DNA from: Brevibacterium picturae
GTDB lineage: Bacteria > Actinomycetota > Actinomycetes > Actinomycetales > Brevibacteriaceae
Reading direction: 5' to 3'
NCBI RefSeq assembly: GCF_030453725.1
Contig: NZ_JAKDJU010000142.1
Coordinates: 1-7,560 of the forward strand
Length of the DNA stretch: 7,560 nt
The notes beneath the pieces were generated by a model, which saw nothing but the letters and a program-made list of their open reading frames with translations, did no database searches and had not been told where the DNA came from. Of this stretch, positions 1 to 5,599 are shown piece after piece; position 1 is the stretch's first letter, and every line of letters begins with the position of its first letter. The translations under genes and the position numbers were made by a program.

Positions 1-1
1 A

Positions 2-34
2 ATTCGCATACGAATGTGCGCATTCCGACGGAAT
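2..34. promoter_or_regulatory. Paired inverted repeats upstream of the Lrp-family gene, candidate operator
   Basis: Two short perfect dyads lie side by side. The first is ATTCG-CATA-CGAAT at 2-15 and the second is ATTCC-GAC-GGAAT at 22-34. Both have the half-site core ATTC/GAAT, and their centres are about 19.5 bases apart, close to two helical turns. Lrp/AsnC proteins bind as dimers and higher oligomers to phased dyads and usually control their own gene, so an autoregulatory site for the gene starting at 77 is a reasonable inference. A TAGATT at 41-46 could be a -10 box, which would place the dyads over and upstream of the -35 region, but I see no clear -35. The window edge cuts off anything further upstream. 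Confidence 0.4.
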
Positions 35-76
35 CAATGGTAGATTGTGTTGAGATCCAAATCACGGAGGTGAAGA

Positions 77-562
77 ATGGCCCACTTGCTGCCGAGCGGA
101 AGCAGTCACCGCCTGGGCAACCTCGACGACAAATCGAAAGCGATCATCGTCGAGCTGCAGCACGATGGACGCAAGTCCTATTCCGCCATCGGCAAGTCCG
201 TCGGGCTGTCCGAAGCGGCCGTCCGTCAACGGGTCTCCAGACTCATCGATTCCGGCGTGATGGAAATCGTCGCCGTGACCGATCCCTTGAGTCTCGGCTT
301 CGCCCGACAGGCCATGGTGGGAGTCAAGGTTCGGGGCGATATCTCCAAGGTCGCCGACAGACTGCACGGCTACGACGAGATCGACTATCTCGTCGTGACC
401 GCAGGGTCGTTCGACCTCTTAGTCGAGATCGTCTGCGAATCGGATCGACACCTGATCGAATTCGTCAACGAAGAGCTGCGCTCGATCGACGCGATCGTGG
501 ACACGGAGCTATTCATGTACCTCTCACTCGAGAAGCAAAAATACAATTGGGGGACGCGATGA
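77..562 (+). CDS. Lrp/AsnC-family transcriptional regulator
   Basis: The product (161 aa) is a small DNA-binding regulator of the leucine-responsive/AsnC family, which usually senses an amino acid or amine and acts on adjacent metabolic genes. An N-terminal winged helix-turn-helix is visible at about residues 15-65: LDDKSKAIIVELQHDGRKSY leads into AIGKSVGLSEAAVRQRVSRL. A RAM-type ligand-binding/oligomerisation domain spans about 78-150 and includes the typical TAGSFDLLVEI segment (108-118). The length is normal for the family, with about a dozen extra N-terminal residues. The start is supported by GGAGGTG at 66-72, four bases before the ATG. The stop overlaps the start of the aminotransferase gene in ATGA, so the two are almost certainly co-transcribed and probably translationally coupled. 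The family is certain. The effector is unknown, though the partner enzyme suggests an amine or omega-amino acid. Confidence 0.93.
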   Translation: MAHLLPSGSSHRLGNLDDKSKAIIVELQHDGRKSYSAIGKSVGLSEAAVRQRVSRLIDSGVMEIVAVTDPLSLGFARQAMVGVKVRGDISKVADRLHGYDEIDYLVVTAGSFDLLVEIVCESDRHLIEFVNEELRSIDAIVDTELFMYLSLEKQKYNWGTR

Positions 563-1950
563 CAAAGAATGTCACCAGAGCTGGCACCGACTATCAGGAT
601 GCCATCCGCAACAACGTGTGGATGCACATGGCTCCGCACCAGTCACTGTTCAACGGTGGTGAAGCACCGATCATCACCGGTGGCGAAGGCCACCACATCT
701 TCGACGACAAGGGCAATAAGTACCTTGACGGGCTGGCCGGGCTGTTCACGGTCCAGGTCGGTCACGGTCGCGAGGAGATCGCGAAGGCGATGTACGACCA
801 AGCGCTGAAGCTGCCCTTCATGCCGCTGTGGTCCTTCGCTCACCCGCAGGCGATCGAGGTCTCCGAGCGCCTGGCAAGCTTCGCTCCAAGTGATCTCAAC
901 CGTGTCTTCCTCACCTCAGGTGGCGGCGACTCTGTCGAGTCGGCGATGAAGCTGGCCAAGAACTACTTCAAGGTCACGGGCAAGCCCGGCAAGCACAAGA
1001 TCATCTCACGTGCCACGGCCTACCACGGCACCCCGCACGGTGCACTGTCAGTGACCTCACTGCCGGACCTGCGCGAGCAGTTCGCCCCCCTGGTCCCCGG
1101 TGCGATCAAGGTGCCGAATACGAACTTCTACCGTTCGCCGGAGCCCTACGCCCACGATGAGAAGGCCTTCGGCCGTTGGGCGGCCGACCGCATCGCCGAG
1201 GCCATCGAATTCGAGGGTGCTGATTCGGTTGCGGCTGTCTTCGTCGAGCCCGTGCAGAACTCCGGCGGCTGCTTCCCGCCGCCCCCCGGATATTTCGAAC
1301 GCGTCCGCGAGATCTGCAACGAGTACGACGTGCTCATGGTCTCCGACGAGACCATCTGCGCCTATGGCCGCATCGGCGACATGTTCGCCTGCAACGATTT
1401 CGGCTACGTCCCCGACATCATCACCAGCGCCAAGGGCATCACCTCCGGTTATGCTCCGCTCGGTGCGATGATCGCCTCGGATCGTCTGTTCGAGCCCTTC
1501 GGTCCCGGTGGCGATGAGACGTTCTACCACGGCTACACCTTCGGCGGTCACCCCGTCTCCTGTGCCGCGGCGATGGCGAACTTCGACGTGTTCGAGAAGG
1601 AGAAGCTCAACGACCACGTCCACGAGAACGCTGCCGCGTTCAAGTTCACGCTCGAGAAGCTCAAAGACCTGCCGATCGTCGGTGACGTTCGCGGTGAGGG
1701 CTTCTTCTACGGCATCGAACTCGTCAAGGATCGCGACACCAAGGAGTCCTTCACCGAGGAGGAGTCCGAGCGCATCCTCAAGAACTTCGTGTCCGCGAAG
1801 ATGTACGAGAACGGCCTGTACTGCCGCGCCGATGACCGCGGAGATCCAGTCATTCAGCTCTCGCCTCCCCTGACCGTCGGTCAGAATGAGTTCGACGAGA
1901 TGGAACAGATCATCCGCGGCGTCCTCTCGGAGGCTTGGACGAAGCTCTGA
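559..1950 (+). CDS. Class III PLP-dependent aminotransferase (omega-amino acid/amine type)
   Basis: The product (463 aa) is a fold-type I, class III aminotransferase that moves an amino group from an amine or omega-amino acid to a keto acid, often pyruvate in this subgroup. Visible landmarks are the GGGDS phosphate-binding loop at 121-125, YHG at 155-157, the glutamate of EPVQNSGG at E230, the PLP-nitrogen aspartate D263 in DETICAYGR, the Schiff-base lysine K292 in SAKGITSGYAPLGA, and T327 in YTFGGHP. All key residues are present and the length is normal. The reading frame stays open far upstream to position 16, but the real start is the ATG at 559. It overlaps the preceding stop, has a G-run (549-553) in front of it, and is where family-like sequence begins. 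Taurine-, beta-alanine- and putrescine-pyruvate enzymes share this architecture, so the substrate cannot be fixed from sequence. No aldehyde dehydrogenase follows it, so a partner for the aldehyde product must be encoded elsewhere. Confidence 0.93.
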   Translation: MTKNVTRAGTDYQDAIRNNVWMHMAPHQSLFNGGEAPIITGGEGHHIFDDKGNKYLDGLAGLFTVQVGHGREEIAKAMYDQALKLPFMPLWSFAHPQAIEVSERLASFAPSDLNRVFLTSGGGDSVESAMKLAKNYFKVTGKPGKHKIISRATAYHGTPHGALSVTSLPDLREQFAPLVPGAIKVPNTNFYRSPEPYAHDEKAFGRWAADRIAEAIEFEGADSVAAVFVEPVQNSGGCFPPPPGYFERVREICNEYDVLMVSDETICAYGRIGDMFACNDFGYVPDIITSAKGITSGYAPLGAMIASDRLFEPFGPGGDETFYHGYTFGGHPVSCAAAMANFDVFEKEKLNDHVHENAAAFKFTLEKLKDLPIVGDVRGEGFFYGIELVKDRDTKESFTEEESERILKNFVSAKMYENGLYCRADDRGDPVIQLSPPLTVGQNEFDEMEQIIRGVLSEAWTKL

Positions 1951-2228
1951 TCGCAGCCTGAGGCCCAGACACTGGCGGCCCGGTCACACGAAGCGGCCCC
2001 GATTACTCATCCGAGGAATCGGGGCCGCTTCGCTTCCAGCACAGGGTCGCTGGCACATGGGCCGTTTCGCGTACGCCCGTTGCACTTGATGCGACGCCGA
2101 CCAGGCTGAAACTGCGTGTTTGCTGCCCGGAAGAAGTCGCTTTCCCAGCGTCCTATTCAAGGCGCCCGAACTTTCTCCCGCTTGTCTCGGCCGACGGCGG
2201 CGCGGCTCCCCACGGAACAGCCCTGCTG
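1951..2228. other. Convergent intergenic region
   Basis: This is a 278-base gap between the 3' ends of the aminotransferase and the YibE/F gene. Apart from the stem-loop at 1989-2032 I see no gene, tRNA or repeat. Short open frames here have no ribosome binding site and no recognisable sequence. Confidence 0.6.
1989..2032. terminator. Perfect 16-bp stem-loop between convergent genes, probable bidirectional terminator
   Basis: Positions 1989-2004 are perfectly complementary to 2017-2032, around a 12-base loop at 2005-2016. The stem is GC-rich (core GCGGCCCCGATT). It begins 38 bases after the aminotransferase stop, in the gap between two converging genes. Neither side carries a T-run, which is common for terminators of high-GC actinobacteria. 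The symmetry suggests it could stop transcripts from both directions, although it is about 200 bases past the end of the minus-strand gene. Confidence 0.8.
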
Positions 2229-3641
2229 CTAGTCGCGGCGGCGCAGCTCCCGGCGAGTCAGTGGCTGATCCGTGTGATCCGCTTCGGTAGTCATAGGAAC
2301 GCCATTGCGCGCAGACACAGCAGTATTCTCCAGCACGCCGCTGGTCGGTCTTGTCGTGGCTGCCCGGCTCGAGGCGGACTCCCGCTTCACAGTGGCAACT
2401 CCCTCATCGGCCTGGTCATCGCCTGCCGCGGCGCCGCCACGTGAGTCGCGCGCAGGACCAGGACGCAGACCCGACCTGACGACGAGGACACCCAATCCGG
2501 TGGTGACGGGTATTGCAATGACGAGGCCGATCGAGCACACGAGGATGCTCACGACCTCGACCGACATCTCTCCCCGCGTGAGGGTCTCGAAGAACGACTG
2601 ATCATAGGCGGAGACGATGATGAGCGTGAGCAGGGCAGAACCCACGTAGGCGAACGTGATGGTGTACACCGTCGAGGCGATGTGGTCGCGACCGATGCGC
2701 ATGGCTCGAGCGAAGAGCTGCCCGGCCTTCAGATCCGGGGCCACCGTCGCCAGCTCCCACACCGCCGAAGCTTGCGTGATGGTGACGTCGTTGAGCACGC
2801 CGAGGCCGGTGACGAGAATCGCGCAGACGATGAGGTCTGCCATCGACACGTCCGCGGTGTCGGCAAGGAGGAAGGCGTCCTCGGTGTAGGCAACGCCGAG
2901 ATTCGCCCAAGAGGTCATCCAGAACCCGAGCACGCCTGTGATGATGATGCCGAGCACGGTCCCGAAGAGGGCCGTGGTCGTCCGCGTGGAGACTCCATGG
3001 GCCAGGTAGAGGGCGATGAGCATGATCGCACTCGCCGCGACCATGGCCACGAGGATCGGCGGCTTGGAGTCGAGAATCGCCGGCAGCATGAACACGATCA
3101 GTACGACACCGGCGAACCCGAGGCCGGCCAGGGCCCGCAGACCGCGAAAGCCCGCGACGAGGAGCACGATGAGTCCGTAGAAGATCGCCAGCCCGAGAAT
3201 AGGCACGTTCCGGTCGTAGTCGATGAACACATAGTCCGAGCCGATGGCCGCACGATCCGGAGAGTCAGTGAAGTCGAGTACCTTGAGCGTGTCCCCGACG
3301 GTGATTCCGGATTTGATCGCGTCAGGAGTCACATAGAGATTTCCCTCTTGTCCTTCCACTTCGGCCGTGAATGTCATGCAGTCGACTGCGAGCATCGGAT
3401 CCGCCTCCCCACTGGACTCGCAGTTCGAGGCGTCCACGGCGATGACCCTCGCCTCGGCGTTGGCGACGCCCTCGGCAGAGTTCGTCGTCGGGCCTCCACC
3501 TGGCAGTTCCTGTTGTGCCGCGTCCGGCCACAGTAGGAACAGTCCCCCGACCGTGAGGAGGACGAGCGGAATAAGACACACGATCATGATCAGCCGGACC
3601 CTCGGCGAGGCCGTGGGCTCCCGCTGGAGGGGCATATGCAT
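2229..3641 (-). CDS. YibE/F family multi-pass membrane protein
   Basis: The product (470 aa) is an integral membrane protein of the YibE/F family, whose biochemical function is not established. A hydrophobic N-terminal anchor lies at about residues 17-38, followed by an extracytoplasmic beta-rich segment at about 60-145 containing two cysteines (C74 and C88). Roughly seven membrane segments then follow, at about 147-164, 170-190, 195-214, 223-242, 268-285, 327-346 and 362-389. The family hallmark is the GVLNDVTITQASAVWEL stretch at 281-297. The last ~75 residues are a low-complexity hydrophilic tail rich in A, T, R, D and G, ending in LTRRELRRRD. The ATG at 3641 is preceded by GAAGGT (minus strand, 3652-3647) with 5-base spacing, which favours it over the second in-frame ATG at 3635. 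It lies downstream of glyS on the same strand, 240 bases away. Family assignment is firm; no role can be given. Confidence 0.9.
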   Translation of the reverse strand: MHMPLQREPTASPRVRLIMIVCLIPLVLLTVGGLFLLWPDAAQQELPGGGPTTNSAEGVANAEARVIAVDASNCESSGEADPMLAVDCMTFTAEVEGQEGNLYVTPDAIKSGITVGDTLKVLDFTDSPDRAAIGSDYVFIDYDRNVPILGLAIFYGLIVLLVAGFRGLRALAGLGFAGVVLIVFMLPAILDSKPPILVAMVAASAIMLIALYLAHGVSTRTTTALFGTVLGIIITGVLGFWMTSWANLGVAYTEDAFLLADTADVSMADLIVCAILVTGLGVLNDVTITQASAVWELATVAPDLKAGQLFARAMRIGRDHIASTVYTITFAYVGSALLTLIIVSAYDQSFFETLTRGEMSVEVVSILVCSIGLVIAIPVTTGLGVLVVRSGLRPGPARDSRGGAAAGDDQADEGVATVKRESASSRAATTRPTSGVLENTAVSARNGVPMTTEADHTDQPLTRRELRRRD

Positions 3642-3745
3642 GTCGGACCTTCGTGTTGATGGTTCGGACTGGTTGAGAGTATCTGCACTCGTGGCGCGTG
3701 GGCGTCATCGTGCTCGCTGCGTGTGCCGAGAAGAAGCGGTGACGA

Positions 3746-3751
3746 ATCATA
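3746..3751 (-). promoter_or_regulatory. Possible -10 element for the YibE/F gene
   Basis: On the minus strand, positions 3751-3746 read TATGAT, one base from the sigma-70 -10 consensus and unusually AT-rich for this DNA. It would give a leader of roughly 95-100 bases before the ATG at 3641. No good -35 hexamer lies 16-18 bases upstream (GGAACA at best, within the repeat array), so support is weak. Confidence 0.25.
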
Positions 3752-3760
3752 GGGGCCCAG

Positions 3761-3895
3761 TTGGCCGCTGTTCCAGCCGGCCGATGTTCAGGCCCGGCCG
3801 ATGTTCAGGCCCGGCCGATGTTCCGACCGACCGGGCCCGATACTCAGGCGCCGCTGAGATGCTCAGGCGCCCCTGAAAGACTCAGACGCCGAGGT
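3761..3895 (-). repeat. Degenerate tandem repeat array at the glyS 3' end
   Basis: Read on the minus strand from the glyS stop, about seven units share the core CTGARYATC. The first three are GTCTGAGTCTTTCAGGGGC, GCCTGAGCATCTCAGCGGC and a longer diverged copy starting GCCTGAGTATC. Next come one diverged and two identical 17-base units, GCCTGAACATCGGCCGG (plus-strand positions 3777-3793 and 3794-3810 for the identical pair), and a last degraded copy to 3761. The first unit contains the last glyS codon and the TGA. As RNA, a 17-base unit with its neighbour can fold as CCGG(G)CC-TGAACATC-GGCCGG, a six-pair stem with one bulge. It may act as a 3' end/terminator or RNA-stability element for glyS, or be a polymorphic tandem repeat. 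The repeat is directly visible; its role is inferred. Confidence 0.75.
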
Positions 3896-5261
3896 GCTCG
3901 GCCAGGTAGTTCTCGACCTGATCGAGGGCCACGCGCTCCTGGCTCATGTCGTCGCGCTTGCGGATGGTGACCGCATTGTCGTCGAGCGAGTCGAAGTCGA
4001 AGGTGATGCACAGTGGGGTGCCGATCTCGTCCTGGCGACGGTAGCGCCGGCCGATCGCACCGGCATCATCGAAGTCGATGTTCCAGCGCTTGCGCAGGCG
4101 AGCCGCGAGCTCCTTGGCCTGTGGGGACAGCTTCTCGTTCCGGCTCAAAGGCAGCACTGCTGCCTTGATCGGAGCCAAGCGCGGGTCGAGCCTGAGCACG
4201 ATGCGCTTATCGGTCCCGCCCTTGGTGTTCGGAGCCTCGTCCTCGGTGTATGCGTCGATGAGGAAGGCCATCATCGAACGGGTCAGGCCGAAGGAGGGTT
4301 CGATCACGTAAGGGGTGAAACGCTCACCGCTGGCCTGGTCGAAGTACTGCAGCTTCGCGCCCGAAGCCTCGGTGTGGGTGCCGAGGTCGTAGTCGGTGCG
4401 GTTGGCGACGCCCATCAGCTCGCCCCACTCGGACCCCTGGAAGCCGAAGCGGTACTCGATGTCGATGGTTCCCGAGGAGTAGTGGGCCCGGTCGTCCTCA
4501 GGTACGTCGAGGCGCTGGACGTTGTCTTCGGAGATGCCGAGGTCGAGGAACCAGTTCCAGCAGGCCTCGACCCATTCGCGGTAGAAGCCGTCGGCCTCCT
4601 CGGGGCGGACGAAGTACTCGATCTCCATCTGCTCGAACTCGCGGGTGCGGAAGATGAAGTTGCCCGGGGTGATCTCGTTGCGGAAGGCCTTGCCGATCTG
4701 GCCGATGCCGAAGGGCGGCTTCTTCCGTGCTGCGGTGACGACGTTGTTGAAGTTGACGAAGATGCCCTGTGCGGTCTCCGGGCGCAGATAGTTCAGTCCC
4801 GCCTCGGAGTCGACAGGCCCGAGGAAGGTCTTGACCAGCCCGGAGAATTCCTGGGGCTCGGTCCACTGTCCCCGCGTTCCGCAGTCGGGGCAGACGACGT
4901 CGGCCATGCCGTTCTCGGGTGCCTTGGAGTGCTTGGCCTCATAGGCTTCGACGAGGTGGTCTTCACGGTGGCGCTTGTGGCAGTTGAGGCATTCGACGAG
5001 AGGGTCGACGAAGGTCTCGACGTGGCCGGAGGCCTCCCACACGCGCTTGGGCAGGATGATCGAGGAGTCGAGTCCGACGACGTCCTCGCGACCGCGGACG
5101 AAGGTCTGCCACCATTGGGCCTTGATGTTGTCTTTGAGCTCGACGCCCAAAGGACCGTAGTCCCAGGCCGAACGGGAACCGCCATAGATCTCTCCGGCTT
5201 GGAAGACGAATCCTCTGCGTTTGGCCAGGGCGATGACGGCATCCAACTTGGACTGTGCCAC
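3882..5261 (-). CDS. glyS: Glycyl-tRNA synthetase, alpha2 type
   Basis: The product (459 aa) charges tRNA-Gly with glycine in the cytoplasm, using ATP, and acts as a homodimeric class II synthetase. The N-terminus has the diagnostic RRGFVFQAGEIYGGSRSAWD (16-34). A zinc-ribbon-like insertion carries two CxxC pairs, C91/C94 and C124/C127. Class II motif 2 lies at about 193-217 (FRNEITPG through REFEQMEIEYF), and motif 3 is EPSFGLTRSMMAF at 321-333 with R328. The anticodon-binding domain follows from about 363 to the end. The length matches actinobacterial GlyRS (around 460). The start is the GTG at 5261: AAGGAG (minus strand, 5274-5269) sits 7 bases upstream, and family homology begins exactly there. 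An upstream in-frame GTG at 5372 would add 37 low-complexity arginine-rich residues and is unlikely to be used. It is divergent from deaD. Confidence 0.97.
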   Translation of the reverse strand: MAQSKLDAVIALAKRRGFVFQAGEIYGGSRSAWDYGPLGVELKDNIKAQWWQTFVRGREDVVGLDSSIILPKRVWEASGHVETFVDPLVECLNCHKRHREDHLVEAYEAKHSKAPENGMADVVCPDCGTRGQWTEPQEFSGLVKTFLGPVDSEAGLNYLRPETAQGIFVNFNNVVTAARKKPPFGIGQIGKAFRNEITPGNFIFRTREFEQMEIEYFVRPEEADGFYREWVEACWNWFLDLGISEDNVQRLDVPEDDRAHYSSGTIDIEYRFGFQGSEWGELMGVANRTDYDLGTHTEASGAKLQYFDQASGERFTPYVIEPSFGLTRSMMAFLIDAYTEDEAPNTKGGTDKRIVLRLDPRLAPIKAAVLPLSRNEKLSPQAKELAARLRKRWNIDFDDAGAIGRRYRRQDEIGTPLCITFDFDSLDDNAVTIRKRDDMSQERVALDQVENYLAEHLGV

Positions 5262-5599
5262 GTTTATTCTCCTTGAGGTAGTTCGCCGACGGCCGGCTGC
5301 CGTGGCTCGCAGGTACAGCCTATCTGTTCGACCCTGGCCCGCCGCCGTCGACTCGAGGGCGACGGAACTCACACTGCCCCTGAGGGCTATCAGTCACCCC
5401 GGCAGGCGTCGGGCATGTAAACTTGAGGCACACCCAAACCTTTCTCCGTACTGACGGTTTTCAAGTCTGTCCAAGCAAGCCTTGGATCTCATACGGTTTC
5501 GGCCCGGATTGCTCACGATGATTGCACAAGTGGCCGCAGGGTAGATCGCCACTACAGTCATCTGCGATCAAGTGTGTGCCGACGTGAGAGAGAAAACTC
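5262..5599. other. Divergent glyS/deaD intergenic region
   Basis: This 338-base region must hold the promoters for glyS (minus) and deaD (plus). I find no hexamer pair I would trust. Candidates are TACAGT at 5553-5558 as a deaD -10 (no good -35) and TTACAT (minus strand, 5420-5415) as a glyS -10. Small structures are visible. TCCAAG-CAAGC-CTTGGA at 5470-5486 is a six-pair hairpin in the possible deaD leader. CCGT-ACTG-ACGG at 5447-5458 is followed by TTTT. ACGGC-CGGCT-GCCGT lies at 5289-5303 in the glyS leader. I looked for a T-box signature before glyS and did not see one. No coding sequence is apparent. Confidence 0.5.
5269..5274 (-). promoter_or_regulatory. Ribosome binding site that fixes the glyS start
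   Basis: The minus strand reads AAGGAG at 5274-5269, seven bases before the GTG at 5261. No comparable Shine-Dalgarno sequence precedes the upstream in-frame GTG at 5372, so this site decides the start. Confidence 0.85.

Noticed and set aside
16..558. Open frame continuous with the aminotransferase, giving a 644-residue protein
   Set aside because: The extension lies out of frame over the Lrp gene, is arginine-rich low-complexity sequence, and precedes a well-supported ATG at 559.
1886..2089. Small plus-strand open frame across the aminotransferase 3' end
   Set aside because: It overlaps the aminotransferase in another frame, runs through the terminator stem-loop, is arginine/serine-rich and has no ribosome binding site.
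2682..3536. Plus-strand open frame of 284 codons opposite the YibE/F gene
   Set aside because: It is rich in H, R, D, E and G with no motif, and is explained as the complement of a GC-rich membrane-protein gene.
3322..3750. Minus-strand open frame starting in the glyS-YibE/F gap
   Set aside because: Most of it overlaps the YibE/F gene in another frame. The non-overlapping part has no good ribosome binding site and no recognisable sequence.
3761..3895. CRISPR array
   Set aside because: The units are contiguous, 17-19 bases and degenerate, with no spacers between conserved repeats and no cas genes nearby.
3894..5276. Long plus-strand open frame antisense to nearly all of glyS (460 codons)
   Set aside because: It is a typical high-GC shadow frame rich in V, L, D, E and G, with no recognisable domain and no ribosome binding site, lying exactly opposite a certain gene.
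5262..5372. N-terminal extension of glyS from a GTG at 5372
   Set aside because: It is a low-complexity arginine/alanine-rich stretch without a ribosome binding site. Family homology and AAGGAG both support the GTG at 5261.
5262..5450. T-box or glycine riboswitch upstream of glyS
   Set aside because: I could not find a T-box conserved sequence or a glycine-aptamer pattern on the minus strand of the leader.
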